From the IMG/VR virus record IMGVR_UViG_3300028829_005913, positions 1 through 20,192 of that record: a stretch of 20,192 nucleotides of DNA; one strand, 5' to 3'. This document shows positions 6,231-13,907 of the stretch, one piece after another; position 1 is the stretch's first letter, and each line of letters begins with the position of its first letter. This DNA comes from a virus. Under the pieces are notes generated by a model. The model was not told the origin of the DNA. It saw only the letters and a list, made by a program, of their open reading frames with translations, and ran no database searches. Made by a program: the position numbers and the translations under genes.

Positions 6231-6519
6231 ATTTTTTCCTTTTTAGTTCAGCAAGAAAATTGTCGAACTTATTGATTACTTTTTCTTTTTCTTGAACGCT
6301 GACTTTTTTTTGTGGCTGTAAGCGCTCTTGTTTTTTTTTGATTTTTTCTTGTACATTTTTCCTCCTATCTTTTGCATAGTCAGCCAAGCAATCTTTAAAA
6401 GGCTCCTCGCCTGGTGTATGTATCTTGCAGAAAATTTTATGTTTGTCGGTAATAACGTAACTATCACTACCAGGTTCATTTGTTTGTAGTTCTGTTCCGC
6501 ACCAATCACAGTGGCGCAT
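6211..6519 (-). CDS. Small putative zinc-ribbon protein with basic coiled tail
   Basis: I chose the Met at 6519 because it is preceded by a purine-rich AAGAAGAG stretch and because longer in-frame starts (ATG 6546, TTG 6567) run into the promoter of the divergent tRNA gene. The 102-residue product opens with CDWCG (Cys4, Cys7) and has a second pair CKIH (Cys31, His34), a plausible C2-CH zinc site of the kind seen in small phage zinc ribbons. After about residue 50 it becomes an extended Lys/Glu/Gln-rich helix. It could bind DNA, RNA or a host protein. No function can be assigned. Confidence 0.6.
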   Translation of the reverse strand: MRHCDWCGTELQTNEPGSDSYVITDKHKIFCKIHTPGEEPFKDCLADYAKDRRKNVQEKIKKKQERLQPQKKVSVQEKEKVINKFDNFLAELKRKKYEKRLS

Positions 6520-6551
6520 GAACACTCTTCTTGTTCTTCGTTTCATAGTTA

Positions 6552-6580
6552 TTGAAACACTCAGCAATTCGGTCTATAAC
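6552..6580 (+). promoter_or_regulatory. Sigma70-like promoter of the tRNA-Ser gene
   Basis: TTGAAA (6552-6557) and TATAAC (6575-6580) each match the -35 and -10 consensus in five of six positions and are separated by exactly 17 bp. Transcription would start near 6587, leaving a leader of about 8 bases before the mature tRNA 5' end at 6595. The -35 and spacer lie in the region upstream of the divergent zinc-ribbon gene, supporting a start for that gene at 6519 or 6546. It is the clearest host-type promoter in the window. Confidence 0.7.
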
Positions 6581-6594
6581 GCTTATGCAAAAAT

Positions 6595-6687
6595 GGAGAG
6601 TTGGGTGAGCTGGTTGAAACCACACGTTTGCTAAATGTGCGTAGGAAGAAATTTCTACCGAGGGTTCGAATCCCTCACTCTCCGCCA
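6595..6687 (+). tRNA. tRNA-Ser (anticodon GCT), complete with CCA
   Basis: A full class II tRNA can be folded by eye. The acceptor stem GGAGAGT (6595-6601) pairs perfectly with ACTCTCC (6677-6683), then discriminator G and encoded CCA (6685-6687). The D arm GGT/ACC carries a loop containing CTGGTTG. The anticodon stem CACGT/ATGTG (one G-T pair) holds loop TTGCTAA, giving anticodon GCT for serine codons AGC/AGT. A long variable arm GTAG...CTAC is typical of tRNA-Ser. The T arm is GAGGG/CCCTC around TTCGAAT. It lies on the plus strand within an otherwise minus-strand block and ends one base before the stop codon of the neighbouring gene. It may be a phage-borne tRNA or part of an attachment site. 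Confidence 0.96.
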
Positions 6688-6688
6688 G

Positions 6689-6883
6689 TTATCTTCCAGT
6701 AAATTTGTCGAACCAATAAAATATTCTTCCAAATTGTTTATCAACATTTAACAATTCATTTTGAATTGAACTCACTGTTGCTTGTAATTCTGTAATAGAG
6801 ATTAAGGTCCAAGCAGATAAAGATAATAATATTCCACCAACAATTGGTAATATCCAACTATAATCCTTTTTGCCTTTTCTCAT
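6689..6883 (-). CDS. Small single-span membrane protein of the lysis region
   Basis: A 64-residue protein with a basic N-terminus (MRKGKKDYSW), one hydrophobic segment (residues about 10-31, ILPIVGGILLSLSAWTLISI), and a polar helical C-terminus (TELQATVSSIQNELLNVDKQ). N-terminal span plus coiled tail is the layout of small holin or inner-membrane spanin-type proteins, and the endolysin is encoded nearby. The sequence does not decide between these. Its start lies within the end of the upstream 35-codon gene (26 bp overlap, different frame). Its stop sits directly beside the tRNA 3' end on the other strand. Confidence 0.6.
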   Translation of the reverse strand: MRKGKKDYSWILPIVGGILLSLSAWTLISITELQATVSSIQNELLNVDKQFGRIFYWFDKFTGR

Positions 6884-6965
6884 GTTTATTAGGTCTCTTT
6901 TTATGTTTTCGTAATCTTGGTTTTTTTTCTCTTGGTACGAAATGTACGAATTTTTGTTTAGCCAT
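6858..6965 (-). CDS. Tiny basic conserved phage protein (35 aa)
   Basis: A 35-residue product: MAKQKFVHFVPREKKPRLRK, then HKKRPNKHEKR and a short tail. It matches a tiny Lys/Arg/His-rich protein type that I recognise from marine tailed phages (VHFVPR...RKHKK..NKHEKR pattern). Its function is unknown to me. The ATG overlaps the stop of the upstream 40-codon gene (TAATG), and its 3' end overlaps the next gene, so three minute genes form one coupled chain. Recognition of the pattern plus this coupling makes it more likely real than chance. Confidence 0.58.
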   Translation of the reverse strand: MAKQKFVHFVPREKKPRLRKHKKRPNKHEKRQKGL

Positions 6966-7087
6966 TACTCAATAGGAAAATCTTTTTTATTTTTTGATTT
7001 AGGAAAATTAAAAGTAAAGACCTGATCTACCTTTAAGAATAGTTTGTCTATTTTACCAAAGAAGCTGTAGATAAAACGATCTATCAT
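6965..7087 (-). CDS. Tiny conserved phage protein (40 aa)
   Basis: A 40-residue product beginning MIDRFIYSFFGKIDKLFLKV, followed by DQVFTFNFPKSKNKK. An amphipathic, aromatic N-terminal helix is followed by a V-F-T-F-x-F-P-K turn and a basic end. I recognise this as a recurring tiny protein near the lysis genes of marine phages, without known function. An amphipathic membrane-associated peptide is plausible. Its ATG overlaps, as ATGA, the stop of the frame that would complete the holin-like protein upstream, which supports both calls. It hands over to the 35-codon gene by TAATG. Confidence 0.6.
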   Translation of the reverse strand: MIDRFIYSFFGKIDKLFLKVDQVFTFNFPKSKNKKDFPIE

Positions 7088-7435
7088 TTCTTCTTAAATT
7101 TATTCATCGTAGTTACACCAAAAGATGCACCAACTATTGTAAGAATAATGTACCAAAACATATTGAAGTATCTCCCAGCCTCTTTGCATAGCATCCTGAG
7201 TAGCTGGTATAAAATGACAAGCCATAAGGATTGTGAAAAAAACAACTAACCACTCATCCTTAAATGAGTTCTCTTGTTGTTTTACTTGTTCTACAGAAAT
7301 ATTTTGAGCAGCTTCTATTTCTTTAGCTTTAATAATTTTATCCTTCTCTAACTTATGTTGAATTGCACCTACTGTTTTCTCAGCAACAATTCTAGTTAAA
7401 GGATTTTTAAGTAAAGGTAATATAAAGTTAAGCAT
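7084..7435 (-). CDS. Holin-like membrane protein with an apparent +1 frameshift
   Basis: The intact frame from ATG 7435 runs 111 residues to a stop at 7100. It shows a hydrophobic start, a Lys/Glu/Gln coiled segment (residues 25-58), then KDEWLVVFFTILMACHFIP (60-78), the first clear membrane span, and RGWEILQ. After that, the frame gives an atypical Cys/Trp/Tyr-rich tail. The +1 frame instead reads MFWYIILTIVGASFGVTTMN followed by KFKKK, a good second span and basic end. It stops at 7084-7086 in an ATGA overlap with the next gene. Dropping one base of the four-T run (minus strand, 7155-7158) joins them as EILQYVWYIILTIVG. This layout is common in phage holin-like proteins. A sequencing error, a real mutation or recoding are all possible. 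Confidence 0.68.
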
Positions 7436-7833
7436 TAGTATATCCAGGCGTTAGGTCTATGAGATAATTCTTCTTTAGAGATAATATCTATATGTATAAA
7501 AGTTTTAGCTATACCAAGACCAGTTACTTTGTTTGAAAAGTAATCAATTAATTGTTTTCTATGTTGTCCGTTAGATACGTGAATATCAACAGCTTTCGAA
7601 GTAGTATGAGGTCCAGCTAAACCAGTTGATGAAACTTTATCGTTATGATCTGGACATCTAAAAGCGCTGGTAATTGTAATAGGTCCTAATACATCACGTG
7701 CTTTTTGCAAAAGGTCTAGTAAATCAGAATGAACTGATACATGACCACATCCACACTGACATTTAAATTCATCTAGGCTAAAGTTTTTCCACTTTTCCAT
7801 CCACTCGTTTGGTTCTCTTATGTAAGTTGACAT
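7435..7833 (-). CDS. M15-family peptidase (endolysin, D-Ala-D-Ala or L-Ala-D-Glu type)
   Basis: A 132-residue peptidase M15-like lysis enzyme that would cleave peptide links in peptidoglycan. The family signatures are clear. NFSLDEFKCQCGCG is at residues 17-30 and TSAFRCPDHN at 55-64. Zinc ligands are His76 and Asp83 in GPHTTSKAVDIH (H-x6-D) and His114 in FIHIDI, with a C-terminal RPNAWIY. There is no signal peptide, so release depends on a holin. Met at 7833 overlaps the upstream nuclease gene by 56 bp. A second in-frame Met at 7800 directly precedes the conserved part and is a possible start. The 3' end is joined to the holin-like gene by TAATG. Confidence 0.92.
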   Translation of the reverse strand: MSTYIREPNEWMEKWKNFSLDEFKCQCGCGHVSVHSDLLDLLQKARDVLGPITITSAFRCPDHNDKVSSTGLAGPHTTSKAVDIHVSNGQHRKQLIDYFSNKVTGLGIAKTFIHIDIISKEELSHRPNAWIY

Positions 7834-8065
7834 AGTAATTTTTTACTCCAAGTTTAATTTGTAGTTCCGATTGTTCTCTAGGTCGGTGTCCGTCATCTTT
7901 GTCAGTTTTGACATCAAACATTTCTACCGCTCCAGTATTTTTATTTATCCGCACTAAATCGACTGGACCTATTCCACAAATATTTGTGAATACTAAGTAG
8001 TCATCATCTAGTAGGTCTATTGCTGCTGTTAGGTGAGCAGCGATACCTCTGTTGTAATATTTCAC
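7778..8065 (-). CDS. Small PD-(D/E)XK nuclease
   Basis: A 95-residue protein with a compact PD-(D/E)XK core: NRGIAAHLTAAIDLL (residues 5-19, N-terminal helix), GIGPVDLVRI with Asp36, and VEMFDVKTD with Asp51-x-Lys53. The size and strand order resemble Holliday-junction-resolvase-like or small phage endonucleases. Resolving branched DNA before packaging, or degrading host DNA, are both conceivable. The start is GTG, forming a GTGA overlap with the upstream stop. Placement between a membrane protein and the endolysin is unusual for a recombination enzyme. Substrate and activity are not shown by the sequence. Confidence 0.7.
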   Translation of the reverse strand: MKYYNRGIAAHLTAAIDLLDDDYLVFTNICGIGPVDLVRINKNTGAVEMFDVKTDKDDGHRPREQSELQIKLGVKNYYVNLHKRTKRVDGKVEKL

Positions 8066-8295
8066 TTATAAGTAATGAAACCTATGATCCCAGCAATAAT
8101 GGATCCAATAAAGACAAGTACAGAAACTGCACCTTTACCTTTACTGACACTTTCAGATAATTGAGAAACTTTTTTTTCTAATCTCTCAATTGATACTCTT
8201 ATTTGTTCCATGCGTTCAGCGCATAATTTTTCGTGACTAGATAAACGTATACCAACTTGTTGACTAACAACCGATGTAGTTTTTTTTCTAGCCAT
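8062..8295 (-). CDS. Small coiled-coil plus C-terminal membrane span protein
   Basis: A 77-residue protein with a basic start, a helical coiled segment (HEKLCAERMEQIRVSIERLE, residues 21-40, with heptad Leu/Ile continuing to about 50) and a hydrophobic C-terminal span (AVSVLVFIGSIIAGIIGFIT, residues 56-75). This resembles XhlA-type hemolysin/holin accessory proteins and other small phage lysis proteins. It is the first gene after the virion block and overlaps the giant gene by one base (TAATG). A role in membrane permeabilisation with the M15 enzyme is inferred from layout. Confidence 0.66.
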   Translation of the reverse strand: MARKKTTSVVSQQVGIRLSSHEKLCAERMEQIRVSIERLEKKVSQLSESVSKGKGAVSVLVFIGSIIAGIIGFITYK

Positions 8296-11200
8296 TATGC
8301 CTGACTTTCACTCCAAGAAATTCTTGATGCAATTGAGAACGGATTACTTGTACTAACATTTGATGGATCTTCAGTAAGTCTAGCAACAACAGTTAGAATA
8401 TCTGGACCATCAGGATAAGTATTATCACCACCTTGAATAGCATTTCCAAGAGAAGCAACCTCGCCTAGTGTTTGTTCAGTAGCAATTGGAGTTCTTCCAG
8501 AAGTTCCAACTCCACCTTGAACTCTAAATTTAAATAGATCAACACCACCAACAATACTGTCACCAGTACCATGATAAACTAATTGAGATAATGATGGATT
8601 GGTTACTCCAGTAAAAGTAGCGTTATCAACAGAGCCATTTAATTTTAATGTAATCTCTGCAGCGTGAGTTGTAATAATACCGCAAGAATTTAAAATTAAT
8701 TGCATACGATTTATAATTTCTCTTTCACCTAAAGCTCCGATTGTTCCAGTATCTACTGAAGGCGCTAGCCTAATTGAGATAATTGGAATATCATAAACAA
8801 CTGGTGTCGTAGCACCTGATAAAGTAACTGTATAAGAGCTATTACTTCCAGATGTACCAGTAGTATTTCTATCAAGAACTAAAAGATTTCTAACTTGTTG
8901 ACCACTATAGCTATAGCCTTGACTTGAATTTATATCTGGTTGATACGGAGTTGCAGTAAATCTATTGTCATAAGGATTTCTTAATTTAGTACCAGTAGCT
9001 AAGTTAGCTCCAGTTATTTCCATACCAGCTGACAACTGATTATATAAAGAGTTTTGATTAATCTCTAAAGCATTACCAATTCTTCTTAATCTATTTTGTT
9101 CAAGACCATAGTAAGTATATTGATAAGCACTTTTTCCAGTTACCGTTACAGATGCAGATCCAGTTACCTGAATTTCATTTGAAGATGCTGTAAAGATATA
9201 TGCTTTATCATCATCAAATCTTCCATCCATAATAACCGATGTACCCCAGTGAGCTAACGCTGGAACATAAGTTGGAGTTCCAATGTTTTGAAGATCGTAT
9301 CTAGCTGGAACATTTCCAGATCTCATATACGCTTCACTCTCTAAGTTGTTATGAGTAAATTGATGTACATATTGTACGTCACCATTTTGGTCTTTAAATC
9401 CAAATCTTATTTTACCAGCTCCATACCAAGAGTAATCAATATAAGCCATTTGAATTTTATGGATGTCTAAATTGTAACCAGTAGGTCCAGTTCCATCTGC
9501 AACATCTACATTCCAATTAGCTTGAGATACTTTTATATTTTCAGTTAAAGTTACGATTATATTAGATGCAGTTTTACCTCTATAAGAAGGAGTAATATAA
9601 CAAGTCGTATCACTATCGATTTGAACAATCATATAAGATTGACCTCTTATAACAACATACTCACCAACATTTAATTGAGATTGGAATTTTGTATTTACTC
9701 CAGATATTTGACCTGAGCCAAAAGTTGCAGTTACAGATCCCGATAATTGTTTAATAGATTTTCTTCTACAAACTTTTAAGTTTTGACCATCATATTCAAA
9801 AAACATTCCATTTTGATCATCAAACAATCCACATCTTAAATTAGAGTTTTGCCAATTTTCTACATAGAAGAATGAATATCCACCAGTTGATGTAGCTGGA
9901 GGTGTAGATGCTAAAGTAACCTGGAATGAATATTCATCTGGAATTGCTGATACAGCAAAGGTTCCATTAAAATAATCAGTACCAGAAATACTAGGCGCAT
10001 CGTGTATAGACACATTTAGACCTACAGATAATCTATGCGGGAACTTAGAATGTATTGTAGCTGTAGTTGATCCAGTAGTTACTATTCTTTCAATTTGTGT
10101 TGTTGGACTAAAGTTTACAGCAAAAGAAACCTGAATACCTTTACCTGATTGATACCTAAAGTATTTTCTAGTTTGTCTAATCATCTGACTATCAGGATTA
10201 GAACTAGGTATTAACTCTACTCCACCATCATAAGGTCTATGCAATGCAAAACCATCTGATCTTAAAATTAAAGAAGTACCAACTGAATATTCAATATCAG
10301 CTAAAGCTTCAGTAGCTGCATCTTCAAGTTCAATTTTAGTAGGTGATAAAACTTTAGAAATTGAGTTTAATAAAGTATCTCCAGTTGATGTTATTTTTTT
10401 AACTGTTGCTCCAGCTTGAGATCCAGATAATGCAATGATATTAGTTCCACCAGTTGCATCTGCTGCTGTAGGATAAAAAGATAATGTACTCGTAGTAGGT
10501 GGAGATACATAATAAATATAACCACTTGTTAAACCAGTAGCTGCAGTTGATGCTTCATATATAACTGCATCGCCAGCACTATATCCATGAGAAGTAGCAG
10601 TCACTCTATTGTTGCCAGTATCTAATGCAGAAACGGTTTTTGTGCTAAAAGTTTCTGGTTTATATAATGAAATATCATCACCAGTTTTAAAGAATGATGA
10701 AAAGTTTGTATTAGTACCAGATAATAACTTTGCCTCGTTTTCAATACTTGCAGTTCCTTGACCTAAAATTTCACCAATAATTGTTGATGTGCTTAATGAA
10801 GCTAGTCCAGATCCTCTAGAAGTTAAAGTGATATAAGTATTAGCTTCAGCATCTGCTTCACTAGCAGCTAATCTAATCCAGTTTCTTGATACTCTAATTA
10901 CATAATAAGTAGTACCTGATGTTAAACCACCAGTAACTGTATTCGATGTTGAATAAGTAACTGCAAAACCAGTTCTAAAATAATGATTAGGTATTCTTAA
11001 AGCATCTTGCTCAGTCCATACTGCAGCACTTGCATCGAATTGAACTTGTCTAGTTGGAATTTGTCCGCTAGCGTTCATTTCAAATGAAGTAGAGTTTATT
11101 CTGTTATCTACTTTATAAACACCATCACTAGCACCATCTATATTAGCTGTAAATTTTTGCGCTCCAGCACCTTCAGATGATATATCTACGATGTTTGTTT

Positions 11201-13904
11201 TTCTTAATCTTCCAGTTCCTGAATATGGATATGAGAATAAAATTCTATCACTCCAACCAGTACCAGTTTGAGCGCCAGATAAAGTTCTATATAAATAAAA
11301 ATAACTAGAGTTAATTCTTCTTACAAAATAAAAAGCATTATTTGTTAAACCACCTACTGGCGTATTAGATGTATATTGAACTCTATCACCAGTGCTAAAA
11401 CCGTGTGATGTTCTTCTAATATAACTAAAACTATAAATGTAACCAGTAGTTTGAGATCCTCCCGTGCTATGTCTAAAAGTTATATCTGGAGTTTCATATC
11501 CAGTAGTTCCAGTTGATAGTTGTAATTTATTTGTTGTTGGATTTTGAACATAGTAAGTAACACCATTAGTTAATGCACCAATTGTAGTATTACCTTCGTC
11601 TGTATAAACAACAGCATCTCCAGCATCTAATCCGTGTCCGCTTGTTGTTGATGAAGGAGCTGGAGTTGTAATTGCTCCACCCATGCCAGCGTGATTAATA
11701 CAATAGTAATATAAAGAAGGAGCGCCAGTTGCTACGACTATTTGAGTATAAGCACCAGCATTACCTGGAGTACCAACTTCAGTTACACCAGTAGTATAAG
11801 CTGATCCTCCTCCATTAACTCCATCTGCTGTTTCTGAAAATCTTAATAGATGTCCAAAGTTAGTAGCATTATCTTGATTGAAAATATAAGTGTTACCTTC
11901 AGTCAATGCTAAAGCTGGAGCTTCAACACCATCAATATAAAAAGCATTACCACCACCACCAGATTTTGCATCTACACTAACAGCGTAGTTAGTAGTAGTT
12001 GGTGAAGCAGTAATTGTTTGTTGAGCAAGAATAGTATCTGCGTCTTTAACTGCAGTAAAACCAGTAATATCTAGTGTTGCAGTGTATGATCCTTGAGACG
12101 TTAAATTTCTAATACTTGTCGAATTGTATTGTTGAAAACGTATTCTGTTATTGTTGACTACTTCAGGTCTATAATATTGATTTCTAGTTAATCCAGTTGG
12201 TACTGTACTTGAAGAAGATCCAAATCTTATAACGTCTGTATTTTTTAATCCATGACCTATAAACCAAATAGAATTTGCAGTTGGATCAGGTTGAATTAAA
12301 ACCATTGCACCGTTTACAGTTCCTGAGTTTATATTTCTTGTAGAGCCATTTGGAGTGTAAGCAAACTGACATCTAGTTTCACCATTAACAACTGATACGT
12401 TTTTTGTAAAAAGTATTTGTCCAGATGTATCACCATAAGCTGTTAAGTTATTTGAATTATTCATATACGGTAATCCACCAGTTGTAGTGTAGTTCATAAT
12501 TACACGTTGGTTTCGATCGTTTGCAATTAATGGAACCTCAGTATTAAATCTTAATTGTTCCGATGATGAACTTGTAAAAGCTTGAACTGGATCAAAAGCT
12601 CTTACAAAGCAACTTCTAGATACTCCATTAAAACTTCCATAAGAAGATAAATTTACTCTTGCTGTTGATGTTGGTCCTCCAAGTGTTAAATAAATAGTAT
12701 TGTTATCAACCACTCTTACCCAATAAGGTCTAGTATCAGTTAATCCACCAAGCGCACCATTTCCATAACCATGCCAATAAACAACATACATGCCATCAGT
12801 AAATCCGTGTGGACCATCGAGAAATGTAATTGTCTCTACTCCACCAGCAGTATTAAGTGTAATAGTTCTTTTATTTGCATCTGTTCCTTGAACAAACCAT
12901 TTAACAATCAATCCTTTAGTTGCATCTTGGATAGGTAAATAATTGTGAGGATTAACAGCACCATAATTCCAATTTTGAGTTTCTCCAGTAGAAGCATTAT
13001 TATCTGTAGTTGTTCCAATGTTTGCAAAGTTTTCATCTATTACATAAGCAGATCCACCAGTAAAATTAACTACCTTTTGACCTACAGAGTTAGTTAAAAA
13101 TAATGATGTATCTTCAGATAAACCTAAAGGAAATTGTGTATTTACAGTTAGTTTAGAAGGAGTAGCATTATCAGTAACAATACCATTTAGATTTTCTAAT
13201 TTAAATTCTGTACCTTGATAAATAGAACCTAAGAATATTTGAGTGTAAGTTTCTTTAATTTCTTGAGTATCTGCTAAAGGAGCTTTTGCTTGATAAGTAA
13301 AGATAGTTGATGAGATAATTCTTGTTACAACGAAACCACCATTAGCTGTTGATTTAGAAGTTCCTTGTACAATAATTGGATTACCTTGAACTAAGTTATG
13401 GTCCTCTGCGCAAGTAACTCTAACTTCAGATGAGTTAGCTGTTGTAGTAATAGACGATATATCAATATCTTCGTCACCATTTCTTGAAAAGAATGTTGGA
13501 ATATTTTTAATTAATTCTAAAGTTTCCCACTTTGTACTTTGTAAACCATATTCAAAGTCAGTATCAATTAAGTTCTCAGGTTGAGATACTCTAAATTTAG
13601 ATACAGGATCAGTATAAGTTTTATCAGGTCTAATAAAATTACTATCACTTTCAATAAACGCTTGGAGTTTGTCTGTTGCAGACATTGACGTTGTATCGAA
13701 AGTTAAAGTTAATTCTGTAGTCTTATTTGTTGTATCTTGATTAAATGCAGTTGCACCAAATGACGGATCACCAAAACTATAAATAATTTGATTAGTCGTA
13801 ACATTTGTTATGATAAGTATTCTTTCTCTTCTAATAAGATCAAAGAATTTTACTTTTCTTGTTGATGGTGTGAACTCGTATTTGTGTATTATTTGTTTAG
13901 CCAT
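8295..13904 (-). CDS. Giant beta-repeat virion protein with cupredoxin-like domain (1869 aa)
   Basis: A very large, Ser/Thr/Gly/Asn-rich, beta-predicted protein with GGAGG 9 bp before its ATG. The N-terminus (MAKQIIHKYEFTPSTRKVKF) lacks a signal peptide. From about residue 160 to 1450 there are some eight degenerate units of 60-70 residues, with pattern HG(L/F/Y)..GD.V.Y....GGLT....YYV......(L/I).L. One cupredoxin-like domain interrupts them at about residues 640-750 (GNTYIFNQDN, GHLLRF, YYYCINHAGMGG). The C-terminal 400 residues differ and probably form an assembly or tip domain. It follows the tail-fibre gene and is presumably a tail fibre, adhesin or baseplate-like component contacting the host surface. 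I recognise the overall style from large marine-phage structural proteins. The exact virion location is unproven. Confidence 0.8.
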   Translation of the reverse strand: MAKQIIHKYEFTPSTRKVKFFDLIRRERILIITNVTTNQIIYSFGDPSFGATAFNQDTTNKTTELTLTFDTTSMSATDKLQAFIESDSNFIRPDKTYTDPVSKFRVSQPENLIDTDFEYGLQSTKWETLELIKNIPTFFSRNGDEDIDISSITTTANSSEVRVTCAEDHNLVQGNPIIVQGTSKSTANGGFVVTRIISSTIFTYQAKAPLADTQEIKETYTQIFLGSIYQGTEFKLENLNGIVTDNATPSKLTVNTQFPLGLSEDTSLFLTNSVGQKVVNFTGGSAYVIDENFANIGTTTDNNASTGETQNWNYGAVNPHNYLPIQDATKGLIVKWFVQGTDANKRTITLNTAGGVETITFLDGPHGFTDGMYVVYWHGYGNGALGGLTDTRPYWVRVVDNNTIYLTLGGPTSTARVNLSSYGSFNGVSRSCFVRAFDPVQAFTSSSSEQLRFNTEVPLIANDRNQRVIMNYTTTGGLPYMNNSNNLTAYGDTSGQILFTKNVSVVNGETRCQFAYTPNGSTRNINSGTVNGAMVLIQPDPTANSIWFIGHGLKNTDVIRFGSSSSTVPTGLTRNQYYRPEVVNNNRIRFQQYNSTSIRNLTSQGSYTATLDITGFTAVKDADTILAQQTITASPTTTNYAVSVDAKSGGGGNAFYIDGVEAPALALTEGNTYIFNQDNATNFGHLLRFSETADGVNGGGSAYTTGVTEVGTPGNAGAYTQIVVATGAPSLYYYCINHAGMGGAITTPAPSSTTSGHGLDAGDAVVYTDEGNTTIGALTNGVTYYVQNPTTNKLQLSTGTTGYETPDITFRHSTGGSQTTGYIYSFSYIRRTSHGFSTGDRVQYTSNTPVGGLTNNAFYFVRRINSSYFYLYRTLSGAQTGTGWSDRILFSYPYSGTGRLRKTNIVDISSEGAGAQKFTANIDGASDGVYKVDNRINSTSFEMNASGQIPTRQVQFDASAAVWTEQDALRIPNHYFRTGFAVTYSTSNTVTGGLTSGTTYYVIRVSRNWIRLAASEADAEANTYITLTSRGSGLASLSTSTIIGEILGQGTASIENEAKLLSGTNTNFSSFFKTGDDISLYKPETFSTKTVSALDTGNNRVTATSHGYSAGDAVIYEASTAATGLTSGYIYYVSPPTTSTLSFYPTAADATGGTNIIALSGSQAGATVKKITSTGDTLLNSISKVLSPTKIELEDAATEALADIEYSVGTSLILRSDGFALHRPYDGGVELIPSSNPDSQMIRQTRKYFRYQSGKGIQVSFAVNFSPTTQIERIVTTGSTTATIHSKFPHRLSVGLNVSIHDAPSISGTDYFNGTFAVSAIPDEYSFQVTLASTPPATSTGGYSFFYVENWQNSNLRCGLFDDQNGMFFEYDGQNLKVCRRKSIKQLSGSVTATFGSGQISGVNTKFQSQLNVGEYVVIRGQSYMIVQIDSDTTCYITPSYRGKTASNIIVTLTENIKVSQANWNVDVADGTGPTGYNLDIHKIQMAYIDYSWYGAGKIRFGFKDQNGDVQYVHQFTHNNLESEAYMRSGNVPARYDLQNIGTPTYVPALAHWGTSVIMDGRFDDDKAYIFTASSNEIQVTGSASVTVTGKSAYQYTYYGLEQNRLRRIGNALEINQNSLYNQLSAGMEITGANLATGTKLRNPYDNRFTATPYQPDINSSQGYSYSGQQVRNLLVLDRNTTGTSGSNSSYTVTLSGATTPVVYDIPIISIRLAPSVDTGTIGALGEREIINRMQLILNSCGIITTHAAEITLKLNGSVDNATFTGVTNPSLSQLVYHGTGDSIVGGVDLFKFRVQGGVGTSGRTPIATEQTLGEVASLGNAIQGGDNTYPDGPDILTVVARLTEDPSNVSTSNPFSIASRISWSESQA

Positions 13905-13907
13905 TTA

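Noticed and set aside
6276-6509. Second minus-strand frame within the zinc-ribbon gene
   Set aside because: It is a poly-Lys shadow of A-rich DNA and lies wholly within the better-supported gene carrying Cys/His pairs.
7140-7170. Programmed ribosomal frameshifting as the default explanation of the holin-like gene
   Set aside because: No classic slippery heptamer, stop-adjacent +1 site or obvious downstream pseudoknot is visible. A one-base difference in the short T run is simpler, so recoding is kept only as an alternative.
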